Shown here in pieces: positions 29,316 through 41,530 of a DNA stretch of 64,000 nucleotides. Source of the DNA: Toxonevra muliebris. Taxonomy: Eukaryota > Arthropoda > Insecta > Diptera > Pallopteridae. The notes beneath the pieces were generated by a model. The model did no database searches. It was not told the DNA's origin and saw only the letters and a program-made list of their open reading frames with translations. Within the stretch, counting starts at the first letter, position 1. Every line of letters begins with the position of its first letter. The position numbers were made by a program, and so were the translations under genes. The DNA is taken from assembly GCA_963691655.1 (NCBI GenBank), contig OY829326.1:82019235-82083234 (forward strand), given 5' to 3'.

Positions 29316-30030
29316 ACAAGGGGGACCAATCGTCATAAGCACGGTACTGCTGAGCAATATCATCGCATAGTGAATATTGTCACTGACTTTCTGGAACGCA
29401 AAATATATTGCTCTGCCATATTTTTGGACATCAACAAGTGTTCAACAGAGTTTAGCATCAATGGCTATTTAAAAATTTACTCCATTTTATTTGGTCTAAA
29501 AGTCCTATCTACATGAAAGATCATTCTATGTCAAAGTAAATTATGAAACATGGAAAATAAAGGTGAATACAGACAAGTCAGCAAATATTACGTTTTCATT
29601 AAGAAGAGCGGAATGTCCTCTGTAAAATCTGAATGGAATTACTATCCCCAAACGTAAAAGTGTTAAATATTTAAGACTACACCTTAATAAAAGATTAAAT
29701 TGTAAAAAGCAATAAAAGCGAAAGTGTAGCCTACACCTTAACATAAAAACAAAACGCATGTACTGGTTATTGGGTCCGGAATCAGAGCTGAGTCTTGAGA
29801 ACAAACTACTACTTTATAAAATGATATTAAAACCAGTTTGAACATACGGAGTTCAATTGTGGGGTATCACTAGTAATTCAAACTTAGAAATACTACAACG
29901 TTGTCAATCCAAAACACTGAGATTCTCAGCAAAAGCTCCCAGGTTTGTAACTAACAACGCATTGCACAAATACCTAAATATTCTAAAGGTAAAAGCTTTT
30001 GTATTCACTGGCTTTGTTTTATGTTATCAC
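29316..30030 (+). pseudogene. Jockey-type LINE reverse transcriptase fragment
   Basis: Blocks in order: KHGTAEQYHRIVNIVTDF (RT motif 2 region), AIFLDINK (motif 3, with N for the usual V/F context), then after a deletion YWLLGPESELSLENKLLLYK, TYGVQLWGITSNSN and QSKTLRFSAKAPRFVTN. These are characteristic of Jockey-clade RTs. Frames change and stops occur. The start abuts CAGGCGCGGATACAAGG, a hAT-like terminus. Confidence 0.7.
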
Positions 30031-32150
30031 ATTTGCTAGTACATTAAGAGTAATGTAGCTCAATATCGCTTTGGGAGGATATTTTTTATATTTTCCCCCA
30101 GCTTCTATTTTCATATCTTTTAAAGTGATAATGGACTACAAGGTTTAAAAATGCTATTTTTACATAATTATAAATTTTGAAAATGAAGAGCGTTTGTAAG
30201 GTAGCCTTCGGACAAGCATAAATCATTTTCAGGTCATAGCTGACAGCATTTTCGTTGTCTCTTTACCATAGTTTTAATGCTGTCAGATGTAGATTCAAAA
30301 AGGCACTAAACACTGCTCCCAAACAAATTCAAAATTGTTACAAATTTGTTAAAATTTTCGTATTCCATGTTATAATAATAGACATTTTTGTGTGATAAAA
30401 ATTTGTTTTCCATGATAAGCACATTTTCCTCTGGCATGAAACGTGTAAGAATTAAAACAATACAAATTTTATATGGGTCCATCTCTGTGGCCTGGTGGAT
30501 GAGTTGTTGACTGGAGTTCCAGCTGACAAGAACATGTTTTCTCCAAAATCCGTAACGTTCCAGTAAGTTTCCGCACGGCCATACCTTTGAAATTATTAGA
30601 CATCGAAATAAAGTTTATGAATAAACAAAACAAAAGCCTACGTACGTAACGCTACAGCCCGCGATTTGGCTCGTATGGAGAATTTTTATTTTATTTATCC
30701 CCCCCCCCCCCCCCAAAAAAAAAAAGAAACCTGTATCCACTACTGACGTCACAACGAATCGATATAATTCATTACACCACAAATCTCGTCCTAGAGGGGG
30801 GTTTTTTTGTGGAATTTCTCACCTTTATTGGAGTAGGAGGACCAGTTGTCATCTGGAAATTTACATTATTGCCTACAAGGAAGCAATAACGTACGTGAGG
30901 AAAAATTAAACCTCTTAAAGCGAGGATTGGTTTCGCAGAAACGCACATTAAACACTGATCCACCACATAAAATGAAAAAATAACTAAAAATTAAGATGAA
31001 CACCAATAAGCTGACCAAAATAAAATAATAGAGAAAATAATTGAACATCCAGAAGAAAACTCATAAGAAATTGTAGAATTTAACGACAAAAATTGTTGGG
31101 AGTGTGTTTGGGTTACTATTTAATGAAAATTATTGTTAACTGATTTGGGAATTTTAGCTGTAGTCGAATTCCCAAATCATGAATGAAATGATTGCATCAG
31201 TTTCGTTTCAGGTTTTCTATAATAAACTTAAAATATATACATTTAGAGATATGCATTTTGACAGATAACATTTTTGTTCAATTTTTTCTTTTTTTTGGAA
31301 TCTAAAGTTATGCAAATCCTAATGCATAAATTGAATATCAGCGAAGTGTGCAAATATTATGAAATGGAAACGGATATATGTACCACATTTATTGGATGTA
31401 AAAAACGTACTTAGGTATATAGAAGCCGTCACACAATTATGAGATTAAAGTGAAGCAACTCTGACTTACCGTTACACAAGAAGAAACAATGAAAAGCAAA
31501 AAGGAAAAACATTTTGCAGGCATTAATTTAGCAAAGAACTCGACACGTTTTTGCCTCAGTGTCCAGTTTACCGAATAAAAATTTGTATTTGACATTTTGC
31601 TACTTTTATTCAGGAAAATAACTAGACACACATACCCATGCATATCTTCTTCCTCCCAAGTGGACACACACATTCACATAATACTTTTGAGGTTGTTGGA
31701 AAGCAAACAAAGTTTTTACTTTATGGTTTAGTTGTTACTACGTTTGTATATTAAGGTGCCTCAAGCCCCATTCAAAAAAAAAAGAAGAGATATTGCTAGC
31801 CACTCCTTAAAGTTAACCTTGGTTTATTTTATAATGATTCCCAAAATATTTCGCTTCTAGCTATAAGCTGTCGTGAGCTGGATGGTTTTGAAAAAATACT
31901 CTAGAAATCGTCATCACAAATGATAGGAATTAAAAAATGGTAATAAGGGTCTTCGTCAAAACGTGTAAAAGCCTTATAAACCTCGTAAACCACATAAAGC
32001 ATGAGGGCTAAGTTAGGCCGTATTTAGAGGGCGGGTTTTGGGGGTTCTACATGCTCCAAGCTAAGACACTTGAAACGCTGATTTAAACAAATTTAAAAGC
32101 GGTGATTTTGACGTCAGTAACAAAGACCGTGGAGGATCATCGAAGAAATT
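30031..32150. other. Intergenic, nothing firmly recognised
   Basis: A 16-base C run followed by an A run is at 30699-30725, next to CCTGTATCCACTACTG, a hAT-like right terminus. GCCGTATTTAGAGGGCGGG at 32028 resembles the terminus of the hAT element at 38353. No coding region is supported. Confidence 0.3.
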
Positions 32151-32157
32151 CGAAGAT

Positions 32158-32580
32158 GGGAGCTCTCTACTGAACGATGTCGACAACAACTGATCAAATT
32201 AAACCGACCATTAAAGGGAAAACGACCAGAATATGTCCAAGGACATAGTAAAGTCATTGTTCAACATGACAATGCACGGCCCCATGTTGCACATTGTGTT
32301 AAAAACTATTTGGAAAACATTAAATGGGACGTTTTATCCCACCCGCTTCATTTACCAGATTTGGCTCTCTCCGACTACTACTTGTTTCGTTTGCTGCAGC
32401 ACGGACTTTCGGAACAGCACTTCAATTCGTACCAAGAAGTGAAAAATTGGCTTGATGGATGGTTGGCATCAAAAAATGAGAAGTGGTACTGCGACGTGGG
32501 ACGGAATCCATAAATTGTACAAAAACTTGGTGAAAAGTCATAGCTAACGATGGCAAATACTTTTATTACTGAGTTTATTC
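32158..32580 (+). pseudogene. mariner transposase, C-terminal fragment
   Basis: In one frame: VIVQHDNARPHVAHCVKNYL, LPDLALSDYYLFRLLQ, NWLDGWLASKNEKWYCDVG. These are the second and third catalytic Asp blocks of a DD34D mariner transposase and the conserved tail. A frameshift precedes VIVQHD. The N-terminal half is missing. Confidence 0.8.
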
Positions 32581-32689
32581 ATTTTGTTAATTAAATAAAT
32601 GCCTTTTCTGAGCAAAACAAATCCGGATTTCATATTTATACACCTTTTACAAAATATCAAAATATATTATTCTTTCAATATCTCTATTC

Positions 32690-33300
32690 AGTGAAGATAT
32701 TTGGAATCAAATCTGTAATTCTGTATTATGACTTCAAATATTAGTAGCTTATATAGGATATTGAAAGATTAAGAACTATCACTAAGATCACTGATGAGGA
32801 ATTGTGGCGGATTCCGAAACGGCCGTCTGATTTGCCCGTCTCTACATACATTGCTGTTGTGATGACTAAATTTGTTCATTAACCTGTTTATATATAACTT
32901 CAAATAACGAAATTGACATGAACTTAAGTCATGACTTTGAAAATGAACCTCTACATTTAATTTTCATAGTCTCCTAAAAAACTATCATGAAAATATATTA
33001 TTATTAGAGACCATGAAACTGAAATCTAGTCTGTAATTCTGGGTAACGTTTTCAAATATCAAACACTTATATAGAAAGGTAAAATGCTAGTAAGAACCAT
33101 CATAAAGATCACTGATGAGGAATCGTGGCGGGTTTCGAAACGGCCGTATGATTTGCCTGCTCTTTATACATTGTTGCGACTTAGTCACTTTGTCACTGAC
33201 AAAAAAATGACGTTTCATTAAGCCCGTTAACAAACATTGAAAAATATCAAAATAAAAACACTGTATATTTATTATTATAGGGTCATTTTTTATACAACAA
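32690..33300. repeat. Tandem dimer of a ~320-bp interspersed repeat
   Basis: AAGATCACTGATGAGGAAT recurs at 32784 and 33105. In both units it is followed by GAAACGGCCGT, TGATTTGCC and ATACATTG, and preceded by CTGTAATTCTG. A third copy is the one split by the LINE at 6936-9480. Confidence 0.75.
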
Positions 33301-34714
33301 ATCATCTGTCAAGTTCTCTACATCGTCTGACGTTGAAGTTTAGTTTAACAATCGTGAGAAATAATTAAATTTGAACATGTAAGTAAATACGTAAAAAGTT
33401 TCTTCAAAATAATTAATCCAATGTAAGAATATTCCAAATATTTCAATTAAGGCAACGAAAACAAAGACATAATGATGCCCAACAAACACTTACATCGAAT
33501 GCAGCTATAAGACGAAAGCAAATGGTTTACGGATTCGGAATGAAATGAACACATAATTCTGAACTATCCTAAATTATTTCTAATAATTTCAATGTCTTGC
33601 CTTTAAATCTCTTTTAATTAGTCTGTAAGAACTTAAACAAGAAAATAAATATCACTTAAAAGTACATACGCACTTAAACTCTGATGTTTACACATCAACG
33701 ATCGCGAGTGCCACCACTCATTTGATTTTTTACCATTCGTAAAGCCATCTAGTGCTGGAAAATTCTCAAATAATATTGCCGAAAAATTTACCACTTTATT
33801 TAATTTTAAAACAGTATAAAATTACAATGAATCAACAATTATTTCTATAATTTTGAGACTTTGTCCTAGGACAAAAATTTCAAATAAAAAGTTCTTAACT
33901 TTACTAACATAGAAAAACTGTGAATGCGCGATTGTTCAGCAGAACATCCTTTTTAGAATACGAAGTAAAAACTTATGCAAGAATATTAACCAAAATCTTA
34001 TGCCAAAAAATGTGTCGCTCAGTGTTATTGAAGAGTATTTACAATAAAGAGGTTAAAAAAAAATTGATTCATGTAGGAGTTATAAACATAATGGTTTCTT
34101 TTATTGAGTTTTCACCGCGATACTTGAGGAAAAGCATCTTAAATTAAAGAAGGAAGCTTCGATAGCCAATGAATCTGGCTGGTAAATTAAATGTTTTAAA
34201 AAAAAATTTGGTTGGCCAAATGCCGGCTGTTGAAACTTAAAAACACCATTTTTATCAAATAAATTTGAATTAAATTGTGAATTTTTAATAAATGTAGCCA
34301 TCGGAAATTTTTTTCATCCTTCAGTTTATTTAGGTTCAGAAATAAAACCCTCCTTTCCCTCTTGAACCTGCTACTGATTGTATTTCATTTCTTTTATTTC
34401 AATATCAGTTTCATAAGCATTAATTATGGATAGTTCCTCCCCTTGATAACCTCCCCCGAATAAAATCTCTGGTTGGAGTGGCTGTATAGAGACACACTCA
34501 GGCCTGAACGACCCATTGTGACATTACATGGTTGGACCAACAGTTTAACGCCGGCATCAATTCGTTTAATACAAGAATCTGTGGCCCTTTTGCATATGAG
34601 GCTGTTTAGTTGTAGTGTAAATGAGTGGGTTTTTAGGGTTCACAAAAATAATTATTTATTTATTCATTTATAATTCAATTTTCATCTAATTTTATATAGT
34701 TTCTTAATTTTTTT
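33301..34714. other. Intergenic, nothing recognised
   Basis: No family or gene could be supported. Confidence 0.3.
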
Positions 34715-35055
34715 AAGTAAATGTAGATTTTGTTACACGTTTATAGTTGGTTGGCACTTGTATTTAATTTCCGGATGTTGTGGATATGTTGCGCGGGTGT
34801 GCGGTTGCGTTTTTATGGGTGGATTTTAACTTTTCGTATTGTTTCTTATTTATTCCAAATTATCACTTGAATTTTTATGTTTTGTGTGTCACTTTGATTT
34901 ATAAAGGATGGGTTTTTTCCGCGTACCGCACAATTGGATGGATCACTTTCATACTCATACCGCAACCCGATTGTCGCAGAGACAGTTTTAGCAGTTCAAC
35001 TCAAGGGCGAAAGGTTAAGAAAGGAGTGACAAAGAAGCGAGAGATACATTGTTAT
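34715..35055. repeat. Decayed relative of the gene 2 stop-codon MITE
   Basis: Shares TTACACGTTT, CGCACAATTGGAT, GACAGTTTTAGC and TTCAACTCAAGGGCGAAAGG with 22650-22840 in the same order. Terminal repeats were not found. Confidence 0.65.
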
Positions 35056-35608
35056 TCTTGAATCGGTTCAAGTTGGGGCCATTGTCAAAACAATGTTGTC
35101 ATGCCTAAGCAGAGGCATTCTATTACAAATTGAACGGATTTCTTGAAAAATATTGGTCAACATTTATTTGCTTCAAATTTTTTAAGCGTTTCTTATACAA
35201 AATAAGCCGACTTGTATTCTGCCATTTTTTTTGGTCAATATTTTAGAAAATATAGAGGGGTAAAGTTTACGTCACTCGTCGATTATACCCACTTCTATTC
35301 ATAGCATCGAGTGAAATGAATAGATTATTTTAAAGTTATTGAAATGCTCTATATTTATATATTAATAAAATATAAAACTGTTTCAAAATAGTTTTTGTTA
35401 TTAACAATTAAATAATTGAAATTCAATTTACTATTTGTTCGCGATGGAATAAAAAATTTTTAAAATTACCTCGGGAAATTTCCTACACCAAACATTTGTA
35501 GGTTTTTTCCGGCTGCAAAAAAATTTCAAGTGAAATGTGTTCATCCTCTCTTTTTCTCAGTTTCATTGTTTGTCAGCAAAACATTGATTATATAACATCA
35601 CTCTAATA

Positions 35609-35957
35609 GCGTTTTCTTTTCTCGATAAAATGTTGCATTTTCCTGCACCGTGCGAGGGCTGTCAAATTTAGTGTTCTTTTCTGAAAAAAGGAAGCCTTTT
35701 CAGGGAGTTCTTGTTGTGTTCTTTTCTAAAAAATTTTGCCTTCTGAGCGGGGAAAAAAGTAACACTTTTGCACTCAATTAAATGACGGGGAGTTAATGTT
35801 GCCCAGAAAATTAGCTGATTCTGACAAAGTAGCATTTTTATGTTCTTTTCTTGCACTAAAAAGGCAACATTCTGGCAATGTTGTGAGCAACATTAAAAAA
35901 TTATTGCCATTGCACGAGGCAAAAAAAATGCAACATTTTGTCAAGAAAAGAAAACGC
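35609..35957. mobile_element. 350-bp MITE, copy 2
   Basis: GCGTTTTCTTTTCTCGATAA termini, TA at 35607-35608 and 35958-35959. Same internal sequence as 13148-13499. Inserted in the foldback element. Confidence 0.86.
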
Positions 35958-36663
35958 TATAAGTCTAGTATAATTGCAAGATAGCACAAAATGCAAAAAT
36001 TCGAGAACGTACATTAACGTAGAACTGCAGTATATAAGAAATGAAAAATAAATGTTTATACATAAACACAGAGAGAGTAATAGAGGCGTAGAATTGCATT
36101 GAACATATACATTGGTATCGTTGTAGGAAAAGTTTTTAAGTGTTGCAAAATGGATTGACGTGTATTTTGTTTTTGTTTCGTTGTACGGATTGGAAAGTTT
36201 TTAAATTTTTTCTATTCTTTTACCGTGCAAGGGCATATACTAGAGTTAGAAAATCACCCAAATAATTACTACTGAAGAATGTGAGACGCGGCACTAAGTT
36301 GCGGGAGCTAGAAAGTAAATACAATTAAAAAAAGACATTCGGCCATTACTTATTCAATAAATTACTTAAAACACACTTTCATCTTCCTGTGCGAGTACAC
36401 TCGACATTTCTTGCATCTGAAAAATTTTGTCTTTTTTAATTCTTTATTTAATTCTTGGATTGATACTCTTGTTCTTTGTGGGTCATCCGTCAAAGATGAA
36501 GAAATCGTACTGGAGGACTCGGTATTTCCAGCATTTCCCTTCTATTAATAATATTGACACAATTACTTTAACAATTACATACTTATTTGTAAACAATTAT
36601 TTGCGAAAGTAATGAAGTAGGAAATAAGAAAGCAAAGCATTACAATAATATAGTTTCAGAAAC

Positions 36664-36905
36664 ATACTATTAACTACATAATGCTTACATATTTACAAAA
36701 GCAAGAAATAACCATTGTGAGGGCTTCTTCCGTAACGGGTATTTTTAATTCCTCAAGCTTTTTCTTCGTAACTTTCCTTAACAACGATTTCCTCACGAAT
36801 TTATGATTATCCACATTATGTGAATTGAAGCACACATCATGCCGGATATTTGGCTTACTCGATTGCTTCACTTTCCAGTGAAGTGCTTTCAGTCTCCAGT
36901 GACGT
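36664..36905 (-). CDS. Possible exon inside the foldback element, unknown product
   Basis: On the minus strand an open frame reads LHWKVKQSSKPNIRHDVC, then KFVRKSLLRKVTKKKLEELK, then EEALTMVISCFCKY, followed by a GTAAGC splice-donor-like site at about 36683. The composition is lysine-rich and not simple repeat, unlike most chance frames here. I do not recognise the family. It may be a remnant of the element's own gene. No acceptor or start is proven. Confidence 0.3.
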
Positions 36906-37675
36906 AATACAAAACGTATTGAATATTACAATCTAAATCAAATTGAAGAAAGATACTATGTTACTTACGTTTCAATTTCAAATATCCTTCAGAATAGACT
37001 CAACAAAAATAATATATTTGCCTATTTTTGCTAATTATGTAGGTAGTCTTATTGATCTCGCGTCTTCCGTTACTTCTGCCGTTACTAGTAATGTTTTAAG
37101 TAATCTAATCGAATCAATAATAGCCGAATGTTATATTTTCATTGTATTTACTTTCTAGCTCCCGCAACTTAGAGCCGCGTCTCGTTTAACGTTTTCTGTA
37201 TATGCGCTGTGTCACATCACGCGTCTCGAAGCAAATACTTCAGTAGTAATTAATGTTTACCACAATGAAAAAATATGTTTACTTCAGGAAATTTTTCGAG
37301 GAATCCGATAGTTAGTATTTTTTTAAATTTTTTATTCCATGACAAACGAATAGTAAATTGGTTTTCAATTATTTAATTGTTAATAACAAATATTATTTTG
37401 GAACAATTTTTACAATTATTAATACATAAATATAGAGCTTTTCAATACCTTTTAAATGACTTATTCATTTCACTCGATGCGATGAATAGAAGAGGATTTA
37501 TCGCGATTGGATTTTTCCAATCATAATCGGTGAGTGACGTAAATTTTACCCCTCTATTTTCGAAAATATTGACCGGAAAAAAATGATGGAATAAAAGCAA
37601 ATAAAAAATATTGACCAATATTAGGCGTTCGATTTGTAATGATTAATGATGTAATGATCGATTTGTAAGAATGCT

Positions 37676-38344
37676 TCATGTGTGCTTTATTGCTCTATGC
37701 GATTTGAAATAGTTTACTTTTAATTTAGCTTGATTCGATTTTCGGATTTCTGTAATTTGTGAACTTTTATTCAGTGGAAAGCCTAACGAAAAGTTTTCCT
37801 ATACTGAAATGCATTCTTAGAGCTTTTTTCAAAATAAACCAGCTCACGACAGCTTATCGCTAGAGTCAAAATATTTTGGGGACAGCATAAAACAAACCAA
37901 AGTTCATTTTCAATTTCAGAGGATGCAGGAACAACTTTTTTCCGTTAGGCATCTTAATGTATATGCGGCAGGTACACTCATTCCCACACCCACTTAGATT
38001 CAACTTGCTGACATTTCTATTTAATATACATATGCATGTATGTATGTATGAATGCATGTGTGGAAAGACTGCACGTAGTATCCGTAGAGTGATAGCAGGT
38101 TTTTGCTTAAAAAATTTGCGGCTGTGATGTAATAATGTAACTTGCCGCATCGCATCGTATCGTATCGTTTCGAACCTTTTGGGAGTTGCTTTATGCCATC
38201 AGCGAAAGGAGTTTTCTCTATTCTGCAGATTATTTTGACACTCAGTGTGTCGCTTTGGCAAAAGTGACAGGAAACTCGTTTGCTTCACTTTTCACTTCCG
38301 GTCGTTTTTAGGTTTCCATGTGGTGATGTTAACACAGTTTTTGT
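37676..38344. other. Intergenic, nothing recognised
   Basis: Short simple repeats only (GCATGTATGTATG at 38033, ATCGTATCGTATCG at 38155). Confidence 0.3.
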
Positions 38345-38352
38345 ATGCGTAT

Positions 38353-39409
38353 CAAGGCCGTATTTAGGGGGGGTAGCCGGTTTGAGGGTTCTGACCCCCC
38401 TCCCCGCCCGAAATGTGGAAACTTTATTCTAGTTTTCAGATTAATTGCCAATGGATGGAAAAAAAGTCAAAATAAAATCTATTTAACGATATTTTTTACT
38501 TCCATCGGTTTTTTTTATCTAAAAAGTCAAATATAAAAAATACATTTGAAATCTTAGTTACACTAAGGTTTGTTACATGAGGTTTGACTACGGATTCAAA
38601 AAGAGAAGGTGATACTGAGCACTCCTGCATTCATAGTTTTTCTGGGTCAGTAACTGTTTTTGATTTAAAATTTCGTCCTGAATCAGTTTGAAAAGTTTAA
38701 AAATTAATAAAAATAGAAAAAATTATCGGATCCTTGTAAAATAAGACTTGCTTGAACCCCATTTTTTCCTAAAACGTGATGATGGGAAGTGTTTGACCTC
38801 AGATTCGTGTTCAACGTGAAAAATTCTTTCGCAAAAACTCCATCTTATTAGCAAAACCCATCTTAAAATTAATTTTTTAACTCATTATTGCTCAGAGCAC
38901 CACGACTAGAAAGATCTCTTTCAATGCTGTGACTTCACGAATTTAGGGAATATAAGCCAACCTCATCCGGGTTCCTTATCATTGATAATGGCTCAAATTC
39001 CCCATGATGATCATTTGAAAAAAATGAGCCTCTACTATTTTTGGTAATTTTTTTGAGGTTGGGTACATCATCAGTAGTGGGAAGTCAACGAGTTAATGAA
39101 ATTATGTCACTCACGATAAAAAAATGCACTTGAATACACATTGAATAATATTTATTTGAAAAAATTTAGTTTGATTATGCTGGGAATTTTTTGTCACTTT
39201 TGGCCATTTTTTTGAAGATTAAAGATTAAAAAGATTGAAGATTAAAAAAAAATCGGAAAATTTTTCCTAAAATTTTAATTTTATAGGTTCCATCAAATGT
39301 ATCATTGATTTAATTTATTGTATTTAAAAATCAGTTTGATAAAAATTATTTATGAATATTTTCTTCGAATGAAAAGCCCCCCCGAAAAAAATTTCTGGCT
39401 ACAGCCCTG
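38353..39409. mobile_element. 1.06-kb hAT-type element with perfect 8-bp target duplication
   Basis: ATGCGTAT flanks both ends (38345-38352, 39410-39417). The termini CAAGGCCGTATTTAGGGGGG and the inverse of the right end (CAGGGCTGTAGCCAGAAATT) are imperfect inverted repeats, both leading into a G/C run. No transposase frame is seen, so it is non-autonomous. Confidence 0.87.
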
Positions 39410-39417
39410 ATGCGTAT

Positions 39418-40225
39418 GTATGTGAAAAATACTTCATTTTCAAAGTAACCAAAACTTTACTTTTACTAAAAGCTCTAAAGCATGTCAAGTTACTTTTGGT
39501 TTAGAAAGGTTTATTTTTAGTTCGACAATTTTCATATTTCACATAACTTAAAAAAAACTTGCAAAGGGGCCGAGAATATGCCTATAGCGCTTCAAATACG
39601 CAATTTGCTGAGCTAACAAATTTGGGAATAGAGTTTGTTACAAATGCCGAACATAGACAATTCGCTTCATGAACGAAAAGCTCGTATATTTCCATTTCAT
39701 AAATAAATTAATTTTAAAGTCGTCATGGTAAGCATAGCAGAAGCATTTCATGTACAATTTGGAAAAACGATTTTAAAAGTCGCCAATTTATGAATTTTAA
39801 CATTAAGTAAGCCAAATCAAAAACACGCACGAGTTTCCCCTTGCCACACTCCTCAGTAGGATGGCTCTTATTTTTCAAATTTGATTTTTTTTTATTGTGC
39901 TACCCCTCAGTTTAGTTCCATTGCATAAAAAAAAACAGCTTTGTGAAATTTGGGCTCAATCGGATTAGGGGAAGAAAAAAAATTATTTTTTAAAAAAAAT
40001 ATTGTATGAATATTAAAAACATCCATTTTACAAATTTTATACAAAAGAGTGTGAGTGTTTGTTAATTTAATAATGTACATTTACACACACACATACATAT
40101 GCATGTATGTTAAATTAAGTATCAGTTTATTGACAAGAATTTTGAAAAAATGTTATTAAGAGCTTTTATAAAATAAAGGCATTTATGCATACATAAATTA
40201 AAAAATGTGTACGCACATATAAATA
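39418..40225. other. Intergenic, nothing recognised
   Basis: AT-rich, with short CA/CATA microsatellite at about 40080. Confidence 0.3.
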
Positions 40226-41530
40226 CTCTGGCGTGCAAAAGTGAATGCATGCTTAGCATATTTTTACTTGAAGTGCCATAAAATAATAAACGAAATTTTA
40301 TGAAACTTTCAGCAGTTATTCTTTATTATATTAACAAAAACCAAAAGCGTATGGCAGCACTATTCACTGTTTTGCACGTTTTGAATAAGTGAAATCAAAG
40401 TAGGCTGTGCTTTTCTGAGCAATTCCAAATTTACCATTATATGTGGCTGGTAGCTTGTCATTTATTTTCAGTCTTGTTTTGTGCTATTGATTTTTATTGT
40501 TCGTTATCATTAATAGCACTTTTACACAATAAAATAAAGAAAAAATGAGGAAAATTGACATAGACACCGAAAATAGTGTATTAGCTATGACTCAAAGTGG
40601 ACACACATCTAGAGTAATTGCTGATAAATTAAAAGTGAGTCAACACACCGTGATTACTGTACAAAAACGACAAAATGTAGCTCCTATGTCGAATAATAGA
40701 GGGCGTCCTAGATTATTAAAAGATTCAAACTCGCGATTAATGGTACGGGAGATGAAAAAAAAATGCTTTAAAATCCCCAAGAAAGCTGCTAGTGCTATAA
40801 ATAAACACGTAAAAGAATTGACTGCTCGTAGAGCGCTTCACATAATCGGTTAAGTGACAGCGGTGAAAAAAAAAATAGCTCTGTCCAATAAAAATATAAA
40901 AGCACGTCTGAAATTCTGCAAGGAGCATGAGCATTGGACCATAGGGGATTGGAAACGAGATATTTGGTACTATGAGACAAAAATTAACCGTTTCCAATCT
41001 GATGGGTAGGAATATTTCTGGAGCAGACCTCATGAAGCTATTCCAAAGCATCATGTGAAACAAACTGTCAAACAAGGCGAAGTTTAATGGTTTGGGGTTT
41101 TTTCATAATGAAGAAAGGAGATTACCTCCAAATTCTTCAATCCCATTTATCCGATTTTGTGCCTATCCCGAAGATGAAGTCACTTTCCAACAAGACGGAG
41201 ACCCTAAACACACAGCAAAGATTGTCCAAAGTTGGCTGCTTGGGCAAAAAATTTGAAATATTGAAATAACCTGCACAAAGTCCAGACATCAACCTAATTG
41301 TGGTCTATATTGAAAATGCTATTGGCACAACACAGTGGAGCGCCTACCAACATTGATGAGCTTTGGAACCGTGTAAAGCAGTGGTCGGCATTTCCTTACT
41401 CAGTACGCTCATCACACGCATTCTTACGCTCTTGCGTTGTTCAGACAGCACCGAAGCACATGCGGATCGGTTGTGTTGATTTTTTCGTAATGTTCACAGT
41501 TAGAAATTCTATATATGACTAAAAACTAAC
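40226..41530 (+). mobile_element. Decayed Tc1-like element
   Basis: TA then CTCTGGCGTGCAAAAGTGAA marks the left end. The transposase starts at ATG 40545 (MRKIDIDTENSVLAMTQSGH, helix-turn-helix IADKLKVSQHTVITVQKRQ, NRGRPRLLKDS) and continues in shifting frames with HWTIGDWKRDIWYYETKI, where the first catalytic Asp context (TDE) is YYE. Near 41195 FQQDGDPKHTAKIVQSW can be read, and near 41275 PAQSPDIN. Many stops. The right terminus was not found. Confidence 0.75.

Larger units (their letters stand above)
35115..37675. mobile_element. 2.6-kb foldback element
   Basis: The left arm (35115-35470) and right arm (37315-37675) are inverse copies (for example GTGAGTGACGTAAATTTTAC on the right against GTAAAGTTTACGTCACTCG on the left, and GTTATTAACAATTAAATAAT). 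A second inverse pair, 36262-36380 and 37090-37260, carries AAGTTGCGGGAGCTAGAAAG. A MITE copy interrupts the left side. The middle may encode something on the minus strand (36674-36900). Confidence 0.75.

Noticed and set aside
29305..30745. hAT element bounded by CAGGCGCGGATACAAGG and CCTGTATCCACTACTG
   Set aside because: The ends resemble hAT termini but no 8-bp target duplication matches and the interior is a LINE fragment. Probably two unrelated scraps.
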